Source of the DNA: CAJPNN01 sp041844735 | Lineage (GTDB): Bacteria; Bacillota; Clostridia; Peptostreptococcales; Anaerovoracaceae | Assembly: GCA_041844735.1 (NCBI GenBank) | Contig: JBGZBP010000074.1 | Location: 1-25,272 of the forward strand | Length of the DNA: 25,272 nucleotides | Direction: 5' to 3' | Shown here: one piece after another, positions 1 through 8,271 of the stretch | How positions within the stretch are numbered: the first letter of the stretch is position 1 | Layout: the number at the start of each line of letters is the position of its first letter | Notes under the pieces: generated by a model | The model's database searches: none | What the model was told of the DNA's origin: nothing | The model's input: the letters and a program-made list of their open reading frames with translations, nothing else | Made by a program: the position numbers and the translations under genes

Positions 1-16
1 AAAGCAGGTATAGTAC

Positions 17-916
17 ATGAGAACTTTCCATAAGCTCGAAAAAGTATATAAAAATGCTCCTATCGTCACTTTTGATAAAAATTCCAAGTTTGTTTTTTTC
101 AGTGATGTCCATAGAGGAGATGACAATTTATCGGATGAATTTGGGAGAAACCGTCACATATATTCTTATGCACTTAATTTCTACAATCAAAAAAAATTCA
201 CATATGTCGAAGTCGGTGACGGCGATGAATTGTGGGAACATAAAAATTACAGTACCATCTGTACTGCTCACGCCTCCGTTTTCCAAAAGCTTAAATTATT
301 TCATGATGATAACAGAATGATAATGCTTTTCGGAAATCACAATATAGAACTGAAAAATCCGAGTTATACAAAAGAAAACATGTATTCATATTATAATTTT
401 TATGCTCAGGAGGAAGTCCCGTTATTCAGGGGGCTTGTTGCCCACGAGGCAATAGTTCTAAGTCATAATGAGACCCGACAAAATATCTTTGTGGTGCATG
501 GTCATCAAGGGGATTTCATGAATGATCAAATGTGGTGGCTTTCCAGACTTTTCATAAGGTATGCCTGGCGTACCATGCATTCTCTGGGAGTTAAATATGC
601 TGCCAGTCCTGCAAAGAGCAGAGCTAAAAGACACAAGGTTGAAAAAAACTATAAGAAGTGGATTCACGCCAACAGCACCATGCTGATATGCGGTCACACT
701 CATAGAGCAAAATTTCCTATGAGTAACGAACTTCCTTATTTTAACACGGGTTGCTGCATGCACCCTCGTGGCATCACCTGTCTTGAGATAGAAAATGACA
801 GTATTTCCCTCGTGGCATGGAACATGGCTAGCCATGACGATGGAATGCTTTATATAAAAAGAACTGTCCTCAGAGGACCCGAACCATTATCGAATTTTAA
901 TATGAAAGCGAGGTAA
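17..916 (+). CDS. Calcineurin-like metallophosphoesterase
   Basis: A predicted cytosolic metal-dependent phosphoesterase of 299 residues with the ordered motifs of the calcineurin-like superfamily: D30-x-H32 (SDVHRGDD), G67-D68 (GDGDELWE), G106-N107-H108 (FGNHN), H161-G-H163 (VVHGHQGDF) and G226-H-T-H229 (CGHTHRAKF). These supply the di-metal ligands. No signal peptide or membrane segment is visible. The start is an ATG preceded by AGCAGGT, which is an acceptable ribosome binding site. The closest family resemblance is to LpxH-like or generic Ser/Thr-phosphatase-like hydrolases, but the substrate cannot be told; a lipid A role is unlikely in a Gram-positive. It ends 3 bases before proA, so the two are almost certainly co-transcribed from a promoter left of the window. 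The family call is firm; the function is unknown. Confidence 0.88.
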   Translation: MRTFHKLEKVYKNAPIVTFDKNSKFVFFSDVHRGDDNLSDEFGRNRHIYSYALNFYNQKKFTYVEVGDGDELWEHKNYSTICTAHASVFQKLKLFHDDNRMIMLFGNHNIELKNPSYTKENMYSYYNFYAQEEVPLFRGLVAHEAIVLSHNETRQNIFVVHGHQGDFMNDQMWWLSRLFIRYAWRTMHSLGVKYAASPAKSRAKRHKVEKNYKKWIHANSTMLICGHTHRAKFPMSNELPYFNTGCCMHPRGITCLEIENDSISLVAWNMASHDDGMLYIKRTVLRGPEPLSNFNMKAR

Positions 917-919
917 AGC

Positions 920-2200
920 ATGAATAACATAAATACTCGAATCAAATCTTTAAAGGAAGAAAGTATGCAGTCATTATCCATAACCCCTGACAAAAAAAAT
1001 GAAGTTCTGTCGGAGATGAAACTCTTGTTGACGGAACGCAAATCCGATATTTTTAAGGCAAATCAAAAAGATTTGGCAGATGCTGAGAAAAACGGCATTC
1101 CTTCGCCCATATATAACAGACTTATCTTTGATGATAAAAAGCTTAAAGATATCGTCAAAGGGATCGATGATTTAATAAATATGCCGGAGCCTTGTTTTAG
1201 AACAGTATTAAAAAGACAGCTTGATGATGGCCTGACTTTAGAAAAGATAACATGTCCCATAGGCATGATAGGCGTGATATTCGAATCCAGACCGGATGCC
1301 CTTGTTCAGATAGCTTCTTTGTGCTTAAAAACAGGAAACTATGTATTGCTAAAAGGTGGCAGCGAAGCAAAGCATACCAATCGTGCCCTTTATGATATAA
1401 TACACACGGCACTTATCAACACAGGCCTTCCTGCAGGTTTTGTCACTCTTCTGGAAACTCGTGACGAGATTACCGAATTGTTGTCATGCCATGATTGCAT
1501 CGATCTTCTGATTCCCAGAGGCTCCAATGAGTTCGTTCAATATCTGATGAACAACACAAAAATTCCTGTCATGGGTCATGCAGACGGTATATGCCACATA
1601 TATGTAGATAAACATGCGGATTTCAACAATGCAATAAAAATAATCGTTGATGCAAAAACCCAGTATGTAGCTGCGTGCAACAGTGTCGAAACAGTTTTAG
1701 TTCATTCGGAGATTGCCGAAACGTTTTTACCGAAACTGGCCGGGGCTCTTGAGAAAAACAATGTTAAGCTTTTAGGATATGAGATTCCGAAAAATATTAT
1801 GGATTGCGAACCTGCAACAGACGAAGATTTTGCAACCGAATACCTCGACTATATAGTGAGTGTGAAAATCGTAAAAGATACGGAGCATGCTGTCAAGCAT
1901 ATTAACAAATACGGTTCCCACCACACTGACTGCATAATTACAGAAAATGATTCGGAATCTGAAAAGTTTATGTTGAATGTAGATTCTTCGGGTGTATACC
2001 GAAACTGCTCCACAAGGTTTGCTGACGGTTACAGATACGGATTCGGGGCCGAAGTCGGTATATCCACAGGCAAACTGCATGCTCGAGGTCCTGTGGGGCT
2101 TGACGGTCTGCTAACCTACAAATATTTACTCCGCGGTTCCGGTCATATCGTTTCCGACTATGCCTCAGGTATTTCAGAATTTCATTTCAAAGATTTATAA
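920..2200 (+). CDS. proA: Glutamate-5-semialdehyde dehydrogenase (gamma-glutamyl phosphate reductase)
   Basis: ProA reduces gamma-glutamyl phosphate to glutamate-5-semialdehyde with NADPH, the second step of proline synthesis. The 426-residue protein has the ProA landmarks: CPIGMIGVIFESRPD near residue 115, a nucleotide-binding LLKGGSEAKHTN, the catalytic cysteine Cys253 in YVAACNSVET, and the C-terminal FGAEVGISTGKLHARGPVGL. The length is close to the usual 415 residues. The start ATG follows GAGGTAAAGC and lies 3 bases after the metallophosphoesterase stop. ProB (glutamate 5-kinase), which usually sits directly upstream, is not between the two genes and must be left of the window or elsewhere. 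A strong hairpin terminator follows the stop codon. Confidence 0.97.
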   Translation: MNNINTRIKSLKEESMQSLSITPDKKNEVLSEMKLLLTERKSDIFKANQKDLADAEKNGIPSPIYNRLIFDDKKLKDIVKGIDDLINMPEPCFRTVLKRQLDDGLTLEKITCPIGMIGVIFESRPDALVQIASLCLKTGNYVLLKGGSEAKHTNRALYDIIHTALINTGLPAGFVTLLETRDEITELLSCHDCIDLLIPRGSNEFVQYLMNNTKIPVMGHADGICHIYVDKHADFNNAIKIIVDAKTQYVAACNSVETVLVHSEIAETFLPKLAGALEKNNVKLLGYEIPKNIMDCEPATDEDFATEYLDYIVSVKIVKDTEHAVKHINKYGSHHTDCIITENDSESEKFMLNVDSSGVYRNCSTRFADGYRYGFGAEVGISTGKLHARGPVGLDGLLTYKYLLRGSGHIVSDYASGISEFHFKDL

Positions 2201-2225
2201 TTATACAAATGACACTAACATCAAT

Positions 2226-2268
2226 AAAAACGGGATTTTCCGCCATATCGGAATATCCCGTTTTTTTT
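2226..2268 (+). terminator. Bidirectional intrinsic terminator between proA and miaB
   Basis: Two 17-base arms, 2226-2242 and 2249-2265, pair with a single mismatch around a 6-base loop (ccatat). The stem is AAAAACGGGATnTTCCG. It has an 8-base T run on the + strand (2261-2268) and an A run on the left side that becomes a U run for - strand transcripts. It therefore stops both convergent operons. The miaB stop codon (2269-2267) lies inside the T run. Confidence 0.95.
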
Positions 2269-3625
2269 ATAATATTTCTCCGGTCAAGCTGAAGGTATTT
2301 GCTCCGGTTATTCTCACTTGAACAATTTCTCCCGTCAGGTCACGACCCGCATTGAAATTAACAATTTTACCGGAATCGGTACGTCCCGTTTGGGCATTTC
2401 CGTTTTTCTTGCTTTTGCCCTCGACTAAAACATCTTGTACTTTACCTACATATCCTGCATTTATTTCCGCAGTAATCCTGTTCATTCTATCGACAAGTCT
2501 GTTAAATCTCTCATGTTTAACATCTTCGGGTACTTGGTTTTCATATTCCGCCGCCGGCGTTCCCTTTCTTATAGAGTACAAAAATGTAAATGCCGAATCA
2601 AATCTGACTTCCTCTACAAGCTCCATAGTTTGCATAAAATCCTCTTCCGTTTCTCCCGGAAATCCTACTATTATATCAGTAGTAATTGAGATATCGGGCG
2701 ATATACTCCTGAGTTTTTTTATGAGTATCAAATATTCTTCCCTTGTATATTTTCTGTTCATACGCCTGAGAATCTCGTTGCTTCCCGACTGCACCGGCAG
2801 ATGAATGGAATTGCATAGACTTTTTGCATTCTTGTATGTCATTATCAACTTGTCCGATAAATCCTTGGGATGCGAGGTCATAAACTTCAACCTTTCAATC
2901 CCCGTCGTCCTGTCTATCTCCATCAACAAATCCGCAAAGTCTACATGATCGGAAAACGTTTCTCTAAAATTACAATGCCTGCCATATGAATTTACATTCT
3001 GACCAAGCAGAGTCACTTCTTTCACTCCGTTTTTAACCAAGTCCTTTATTTCGTTTATTATGTCCGACGGCACTCGGCTTCTTTCCCTTCCTCTTGTATA
3101 CGGAACTATACAATAGGTACAAAAATTATTGCATCCATAGGCTATGTTGACATAGGATTTAAAATTATAAAGCCTCTTTGCAGGCAATCCCTCAACAATA
3201 TCTCCCTCCGTGTTCCAAACATCTATAATCTTTTCTTTTTCCCTTACTACGTTTGTAAGAAGTCTCGGAAACTCATGAATATTATGGGTTCCGAACACAA
3301 GATCCACCCATGGATAAGTTTTCTTTATTTTGTCTACCACGTGTTGCTGCTGCATCATGCACCCGCATACTGCCACTATAAAATTAGGATTGGATTCCTT
3401 GCTCTTTTTGAGCTGACCCAATGTCCCGAAAAACCTTTTATCGGCATTTTCTCTCACACTGCATGTGTTTATAATTACAAGATCTGCCTCTTTCTTTTCC
3501 AAACACCTCTCATAGCCCTGCTCTTCCAACATTCCGGCAATATGCTCCGAATCATGCTCGTTCATTTGGCATCCGAAAGTTATAATATGATAATTTTTAA
3601 AAACATTGTCTTGTATGTTTTTCAT
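2267..3625 (-). CDS. miaB: tRNA-2-methylthio-N6-dimethylallyladenosine synthase
   Basis: A radical-SAM methylthiotransferase that adds a 2-methylthio group to i6A37 of tRNAs. The N-terminal UPF0004 domain has the three auxiliary-cluster cysteines Cys19 (FGCQMNEHDSE), Cys55 (NTCSVRENADKR) and Cys89 (VCGCMMQ). The radical-SAM domain has C165-x3-C169-x2-C172 in YGCNNFCTYC, followed by PYTRGRERSR. A C-terminal TRAM domain occupies roughly residues 385-452. I chose the ATG at 3625, giving 452 residues, because GGGGGAG lies just upstream of it; an in-frame TTG 15 bases earlier overlaps that site. A weak promoter-like TGCTACAAT sits in the 49-base gap from the symporter gene, but read-through from yerC and the symporter is equally possible. 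Confidence 0.97.
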   Translation of the reverse strand: MKNIQDNVFKNYHIITFGCQMNEHDSEHIAGMLEEQGYERCLEKKEADLVIINTCSVRENADKRFFGTLGQLKKSKESNPNFIVAVCGCMMQQQHVVDKIKKTYPWVDLVFGTHNIHEFPRLLTNVVREKEKIIDVWNTEGDIVEGLPAKRLYNFKSYVNIAYGCNNFCTYCIVPYTRGRERSRVPSDIINEIKDLVKNGVKEVTLLGQNVNSYGRHCNFRETFSDHVDFADLLMEIDRTTGIERLKFMTSHPKDLSDKLIMTYKNAKSLCNSIHLPVQSGSNEILRRMNRKYTREEYLILIKKLRSISPDISITTDIIVGFPGETEEDFMQTMELVEEVRFDSAFTFLYSIRKGTPAAEYENQVPEDVKHERFNRLVDRMNRITAEINAGYVGKVQDVLVEGKSKKNGNAQTGRTDSGKIVNFNAGRDLTGEIVQVRITGANTFSLTGEIL

Positions 3626-3674
3626 AAAAATCTCCCCCAAATTTAATCACCGGACTATTGTAGCATGTATTTAA

Positions 3675-5156
3675 TTATTTTTCTACTTTTGTCACCAAAC
3701 TTACAAGCGGAACTATAATAATGGAGGTTATTATAGATATAACTCCGAACAGCGGTGCAAGCGTTTTTGCATGCTCAAATCCTGTATTCAAAGATACGAA
3801 CACTATCAAGCCCGACACGACTATTATACCGCTTAGTAAACCTGCCCACGCCCCTTTGGACGTAATCTTTTTTCCGTAAAGTCCCCAAATGTATGGACCT
3901 ATAAAGCATCCTGCAACTATTCCCCATGAAAAACTCATTATATTTACAATAAATGATATATTCATTGTAGCAAACAGGTATGATGCCACTATAAACAGCA
4001 CACACATAACTCTCAATATTATCATCTGCTTTCTCTGACTCATGTCTTTTTTCAATTCACAAGCAAAGTCTATAGCAACAGCGGAGCTTGATGAAAGAAC
4101 TATCGCTGCCAGTGTGGACATTGATGCCGATAAAAGAAGCAACATTATCAGACTTAATATTATGTTTGAAAAAACGTTCTGTGTCAAAGCCTGCATCAAT
4201 ATGCCGGGAACAATTCCGTCAAATCCCTGCTTTAAATCCGGCATTCCCTGTGCGTTGGCTTTTATAAATATGTGGCCGAGGGAGCCTGTAAAATACGCTC
4301 CGAGCCCTATAAAAAGTGCAAAAAATGTTGATACGGTAGTTGCCAGTTTTATCGATTTTTCATCTTTTACAGCATAATATTTCTGAACCATCTGAGGCAG
4401 TCCCCATACTCCGAAACTGGTCAAAGCAATGTTTATTATCAGCAGGCTGAAATTATCTCCACCTGTCAAATCTACCAGCTGCGGATCTATTGCCGACAGT
4501 TTTTCAAAAGCCCCGGAAAACCCTCCAACTTCCGGTCTTGTAATCAATATCACAACCATAGCTACTATGCCGACTATCATTATGATTCCCTGTATAAAAT
4601 CATTTAATGCTGTAGCAACATAGCCTCCCAACACCAAGTATACAGCTGTCAAAATTGCAACAAGCAACATGCATACGTTGGGCGATGCTGCCGGAAAAAT
4701 AGAATTGAACAGTACACCCAACCCCTTATATACGCCTGCAGCATATGGCACCAAAAACAGGAAGATAATCAATGCACCATATAATTTCATATTTCTATCG
4801 CCATATCTTGCCTGGAAAAATTCAGGCATCGTTCTGGCGTTTAATTTCCTCGTCATCTTATGCGTGGGAACAGCAAGCAGCTTCCATGCAAGAAAACATC
4901 CTAAAATCGCATTTCCTACACCTATCCATATTGAAGAAATACCTACTCTCCATCCCATCATGCCTGCATAGCCAATAAAAATAACGGCAGAAAAATAAGA
5001 TGTACCATAAGCGAACGCTGTCAACCATGGCCCTATATTTCTCCCACCGAGTAAAAATCCGTCTACGCTATTAACTTTTTTTGCGCTTGCAACACCTACT
5101 CCTCCCATTACCACAACAAAAACTGCAAGCGAAATCAACGCTATCATCTGTGTCAT
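3675..5156 (-). CDS. Sodium/solute symporter (SSS family) of unknown substrate
   Basis: A 493-residue, very hydrophobic protein with about 13 predicted membrane helices, typical in length for the SSS family (PutP/PanF/SGLT type). The N-terminus has the family pattern: a first helix from residue 5, then SVDGFLLGGRNIGPWLTAF and GTSYFSAVIFIGYAGMMGW, where the sodium and substrate sites of this LeuT-fold family begin. It should couple sodium entry to uptake of a small solute; the sequence alone does not tell whether that is an amino acid, a carboxylate or a sugar. It starts with an ATG after GGAGGAAAGAAGTT and sits 59 bases downstream of the yerC-like regulator, probably in one transcript. Three TNNTAGGA-like repeats lie just upstream of its ribosome binding site. 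Confidence 0.9.
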   Translation of the reverse strand: MTQMIALISLAVFVVVMGGVGVASAKKVNSVDGFLLGGRNIGPWLTAFAYGTSYFSAVIFIGYAGMMGWRVGISSIWIGVGNAILGCFLAWKLLAVPTHKMTRKLNARTMPEFFQARYGDRNMKLYGALIIFLFLVPYAAGVYKGLGVLFNSIFPAASPNVCMLLVAILTAVYLVLGGYVATALNDFIQGIIMIVGIVAMVVILITRPEVGGFSGAFEKLSAIDPQLVDLTGGDNFSLLIINIALTSFGVWGLPQMVQKYYAVKDEKSIKLATTVSTFFALFIGLGAYFTGSLGHIFIKANAQGMPDLKQGFDGIVPGILMQALTQNVFSNIILSLIMLLLLSASMSTLAAIVLSSSSAVAIDFACELKKDMSQRKQMIILRVMCVLFIVASYLFATMNISFIVNIMSFSWGIVAGCFIGPYIWGLYGKKITSKGAWAGLLSGIIVVSGLIVFVSLNTGFEHAKTLAPLFGVISIITSIIIVPLVSLVTKVEK

Positions 5157-5172
5157 AACTTCTTTCCTCCAA

Positions 5173-5199
5173 TTCCTACAAAATCCTACAATCCTACAA
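5173..5199 (-). repeat. Three short direct repeats (TGTAGGA) in the symporter leader
   Basis: On the - strand the heptamer TGTAGGA occurs three times (complements at 5174-5180, 5184-5190 and 5192-5198), spaced 10 and 8 bases, ending 4 bases before the GGAGG of the symporter. Each copy contains the Shine-Dalgarno-like TAGGA that also serves yerC. They may be slippage products, decoy ribosome sites or an operator. Confidence 0.55.
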
Positions 5200-5215
5200 T
5201 TTTAATATAATCTTA

Positions 5216-5506
5216 TTACTTTAACTTTTCCAGAACAAGCTTGTATCCGTCAGAGCCGTACATCAAGCTTTTATTTACTCTGCTTATAGTAGCTGCACTG
5301 GCATTAGTATCGTGTTCAATCTCAGTATATGTCCTACCTGCGGCAAGCATCTTTGCTACCTGCAGACGCTGTGAAATCGCATGCAGCTCATTCACCGTGC
5401 ATATATCCTCAAAGAATCTGTAGCACTCTTCCTGACTTTCAAGTATTAATATTGCTTTAAAAAGTTCATCCATTTCTTCACTTTTAAATTTAGATTGATA
5501 AGCCAT
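5216..5506 (-). CDS. YerC/YecD family TrpR-related DNA-binding protein
   Basis: A 96-residue protein matching the TrpR-like YerC/YecD family of Firmicutes in length and pattern. It is all alpha, with NELHAISQRLQVAKMLAAGRTYTEIEHDTNAS then AATISRVNKSL, a TrpR-type helix-turn-helix at about residues 40-75. These proteins resemble the tryptophan repressor but their ligands are mostly unknown. The ATG is preceded by GTAGGACGGTAAAGT, with AGGA as the binding site. It has its own promoter and is followed directly by the symporter gene, so it may regulate transport of that solute or its own operon; this is inferred from position only. Confidence 0.88.
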   Translation of the reverse strand: MAYQSKFKSEEMDELFKAILILESQEECYRFFEDICTVNELHAISQRLQVAKMLAAGRTYTEIEHDTNASAATISRVNKSLMYGSDGYKLVLEKLK

Positions 5507-5559
5507 ACTTTACCGTCCTACTCAAATTTATCACTCTAATAAGCTAAAGTAATATCGGT

Positions 5560-5589
5560 ATTATACCACCACTAAAACCCGCAGGTCAA
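5560..5589 (-). promoter_or_regulatory. Sigma-A type promoter for yerC-symporter(-miaB)
   Basis: On the - strand TTGACC (5589-5584), an 18-base spacer and TATAAT (5565-5560) are preceded by TG-n, giving an extended -10 element. It starts 8 bases after the hydF stop codon and about 54 bases before the yerC ATG. No terminator separates it from hydF, so some read-through from hydF is likely. Confidence 0.8.
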
Positions 5590-5596
5590 TCGTTTT

Positions 5597-6772
5597 CTAG
5601 TCAGGTATAACAACATTTTTTAAAATCCCTGAAAGCTTCGCAATAATAATGCCGTAATTGGACATAGGCACATTTTGCTCTTTAGCTCTTTTAACCCTCG
5701 CCATAGTATGTTTTTTATTAAACATACAGCTGCCGCAGTGTATTATCAAATCATATCTCCTCAAATCCTCAGGAAAATCACTCCCTGAAACATGGTCAAT
5801 CTGTATATCTTCTCCTATTTTCTTTTTTAACATCATCGGGATTTTCACTGTTCCGATATCTTCATCAATAGGAGCATGACTACATGCCTCTGCAATCAAT
5901 ATCTTGGCGTTTTTATCAATCCTGTCTATAACATCTGCACTCTCCACAAAGTATCTCACATCTCCTTTGTGTGCAGCAAAAAGAACTGAAAACGATGTAA
6001 GCAACACACCATCAGGCTTTTTTTCATAAACATCCTTAAATACCTGAGAATCCGTAACAATCAAATCCGGCAATTGCGACAATTTATTTATCCCCTCAGT
6101 AAAGTTTCTATCCGTCACACATATAGGGACAACTCCCCTGTCAATTAATTCTCTTATGACCTGAACCTGCGGTAATATCAACCTACCTTTAGGCGCCTCT
6201 TTATCTTGAGGCATCACAAGCATGACAACATCACCCTTGTCGACCAAATTGCCCAAGATATAATTTTCTTTATCCTCTCCGGCAATCAACTTTATAGCGG
6301 AAATTATCTCTTCCCTGCCCTTATCGTTTATCGCATCATACTCTATAGCATTTTCATATATTTTCTTTATTTCACTGTAATCAATCTTATCCGATTTATT
6401 CAGCACATGTATAACAGGAACATTCTTTTCATCAAGAAGATCCAAAATCTCCATATTATCCGCATTATCATCATCGCCATATACCATCAATGCTATATCC
6501 GCCTTGTCTATGGCAGCCATCGTTTTTCTTACACGCTGCTGCCCCAGATTACCCTCATCGTCAAATCCTGCCGTGTCAATAAACATAACCGGTCCTATCC
6601 CATGAATTTCCATAGCCTTTTCAACAGGATCCGTTGTTGTTCCCGGCACATCGGAAGAAATTGCAACTTCCTGTCCTGACAACGAATTCAAAAGTGATGA
6701 CTTTCCGACATTTCTTTTACCTAAAATTATTATATGCAATCTGTTTGCTTTAGGTGTAGTATTTAACCCCAT
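5597..6772 (-). CDS. hydF: [FeFe]-hydrogenase H-cluster maturation GTPase HydF
   Basis: HydF is the GTPase scaffold on which the 2Fe subcluster is assembled and from which it is delivered to apo-HydA. The 391-residue protein has a G domain with Walker A G18-KRNVGK-S25, switch threonines TTTD (45-48), DTAG (66-69) and NKSD (125-128). The C-terminal iron-sulfur cluster-binding domain has C297-S-H299 and H345-C346-x2-C349, the conserved HydF ligands. The ATG at 6772 is chosen because AGGAGG sits 8 bases upstream; the in-frame GTG at 6781 overlaps that site. It is the last of hydE-hydG-hydF, 80 bases after hydG. The hydrogenase structural genes are not in the window. Confidence 0.97.
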   Translation of the reverse strand: MGLNTTPKANRLHIIILGKRNVGKSSLLNSLSGQEVAISSDVPGTTTDPVEKAMEIHGIGPVMFIDTAGFDDEGNLGQQRVRKTMAAIDKADIALMVYGDDDNADNMEILDLLDEKNVPVIHVLNKSDKIDYSEIKKIYENAIEYDAINDKGREEIISAIKLIAGEDKENYILGNLVDKGDVVMLVMPQDKEAPKGRLILPQVQVIRELIDRGVVPICVTDRNFTEGINKLSQLPDLIVTDSQVFKDVYEKKPDGVLLTSFSVLFAAHKGDVRYFVESADVIDRIDKNAKILIAEACSHAPIDEDIGTVKIPMMLKKKIGEDIQIDHVSGSDFPEDLRRYDLIIHCGSCMFNKKHTMARVKRAKEQNVPMSNYGIIIAKLSGILKNVVIPD

Positions 6773-6792
6773 GCAAAACACCTCCTGCAGAT

Positions 6793-6825
6793 TATGACTT
6801 GTTTATATATGACTTATTTGTTTAT
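6793..6825. repeat. Imperfect direct repeat in the hydG-hydF gap
   Basis: The motif tatgactt(attt)gtttat occurs at 6793-6806 and, with a 4-base insertion, at 6808-6825. The 80-base gap holds no convincing terminator or promoter. It is AT-rich and could be a simple duplication or an RNA processing site. Confidence 0.4.
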
Positions 6826-6852
6826 GGAAGTGAGATAGAGATTCAGCATTTT

Positions 6853-8271
6853 TTATATCCTGAAATCTCTTTTTCCTTCTTTAATGCTCTTGAGATTGTC
6901 CTTTACAAGGCTTCGCACTTTATCATTAGGTATAAAATCTACCTGAGACTCTATCATTGCAGTACCGGTTTCACGTGTTTCCTCTCCCGCATAATCTTCC
7001 ATGTACTCCTGAAGTGTCAGCAATGCATTAGGATGGCAACAATTTGCGATTTGTCCGGACTTAACCAAACTCATAAATCTGTCTCCCGTTCTGCCTTCTC
7101 TGTAACATGCTGTACAAAAGCTCGGCACAAAATCCATATCCATAAGCCACTTAACGATTTCATCAAGTGTTCTGTTATCATTAACCTCAAACTGGCTGGA
7201 ATCCTCTTCCTCAACCTCCTGATCAGCGTATCCGCCCACACTGGTTTTAGATCCTCCCGAAATTTGAGAAATACCGAGTTGCAACACTTTTTCTCTGACG
7301 CTCTTTGACTCTCTCGTCGATATTATCATTCCTGTATATGGAACAGCAAGCCTCAAAACAGCCACTATCTTCATAAAAATTTCATCCGATATGGCATTTG
7401 AAAATTCTTCCGGATTAATATCATCTGCCGGTCTTATTCTGGGCACACTTATGGTGTGAGGTCCCACTCCTTTTGCCGTCTCAAGGTGTTCAGCATGCAT
7501 CAGCAGTCCTACAAAATCATATTTGTATAAATTAAGACCGAAAAGTACGCCCAGCCCGACATCATCAAGTCCACCATCCATTGCCCGATCCATCGCCTCG
7601 GTATGATATGCGTAATCATGCTTCGGTCCTTTCGGATGCAACTTTTCATATGTTTCCTTGTGATAAGTTTCCTGAAACAAAATATATGTACCTATTTCGG
7701 CTTCTTTCAATTTCCTATAGTTTTCAACAGTTGTAGCTGCTATATTAACATTCACACGCCTTATAGTACCATTCTTGTGCTTTATTCCGTAAATTGTCTT
7801 TACACAATCAAGTATGTATTCTATAGGATTATTTATAGGATCCTCTCCCGCTTCAAGGGCCAGTCTTTTATGCCCCATATCCTGTAATGCCGTCACTTCT
7901 TTTTTAATCTCTTCCTGCGTCAACTTCTTCCTTAAAATATTTTTATTCTCTCTGTGATAAGGACAGTAAACGCATCCGTTAATACAGTAATTTGATAAAT
8001 ACAGAGGTGCAAACATCACAATTCTGTTACCATAAAATTTTTCTTTCACTTTCTTTGCCAAATCGAAAATTTTGCGGTTCATCTCCGGGATATCACATTC
8101 CAGCAACAATAGTGCCTCCCTATGGTCAAGCCCTTGGCAAAGTTCCGCCTTTTGTATAAGTTTTCCAATCAATTCCGCATTATTTTTGTTTTGCTCTGCA
8201 TATTCTATTGTACTAAGTATTTCTTCATGACAGATAAATTCTTCTGCCTTACTAGATTTCAAATTATACAT
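6853..8271 (-). CDS. hydG: [FeFe]-hydrogenase H-cluster radical SAM maturase HydG
   Basis: HydG is a tyrosine lyase that makes the CO and CN ligands of the H-cluster as an Fe-cysteine-CO-CN synthon, releasing p-cresol. The 472-residue protein has the N-terminal radical-SAM motif C96-x3-C100-x2-C103 (CINGCVYCPYHREN) and, near the C-terminus, FCTACYREGRTGDRFM followed by IANCCHPNAL, the cysteines holding the second, dangler-iron cluster. Both the length and the presence of this C-terminal domain separate it from ThiH, its closest relative. The ATG overlaps the end of hydE by 8 bases, and GAGAG lies upstream, so translation is coupled to hydE. Confidence 0.97.
   Translation of the reverse strand: MYNLKSSKAEEFICHEEILSTIEYAEQNKNNAELIGKLIQKAELCQGLDHREALLLLECDIPEMNRKIFDLAKKVKEKFYGNRIVMFAPLYLSNYCINGCVYCPYHRENKNILRKKLTQEEIKKEVTALQDMGHKRLALEAGEDPINNPIEYILDCVKTIYGIKHKNGTIRRVNVNIAATTVENYRKLKEAEIGTYILFQETYHKETYEKLHPKGPKHDYAYHTEAMDRAMDGGLDDVGLGVLFGLNLYKYDFVGLLMHAEHLETAKGVGPHTISVPRIRPADDINPEEFSNAISDEIFMKIVAVLRLAVPYTGMIISTRESKSVREKVLQLGISQISGGSKTSVGGYADQEVEEEDSSQFEVNDNRTLDEIVKWLMDMDFVPSFCTACYREGRTGDRFMSLVKSGQIANCCHPNALLTLQEYMEDYAGEETRETGTAMIESQVDFIPNDKVRSLVKDNLKSIKEGKRDFRI

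Noticed and set aside
6206..6679. 157-residue + strand ORF opposite hydF
   Set aside because: Antisense shadow of the HydF G domain; rich in Ile, Tyr and His as expected from reverse-complemented coding sequence.
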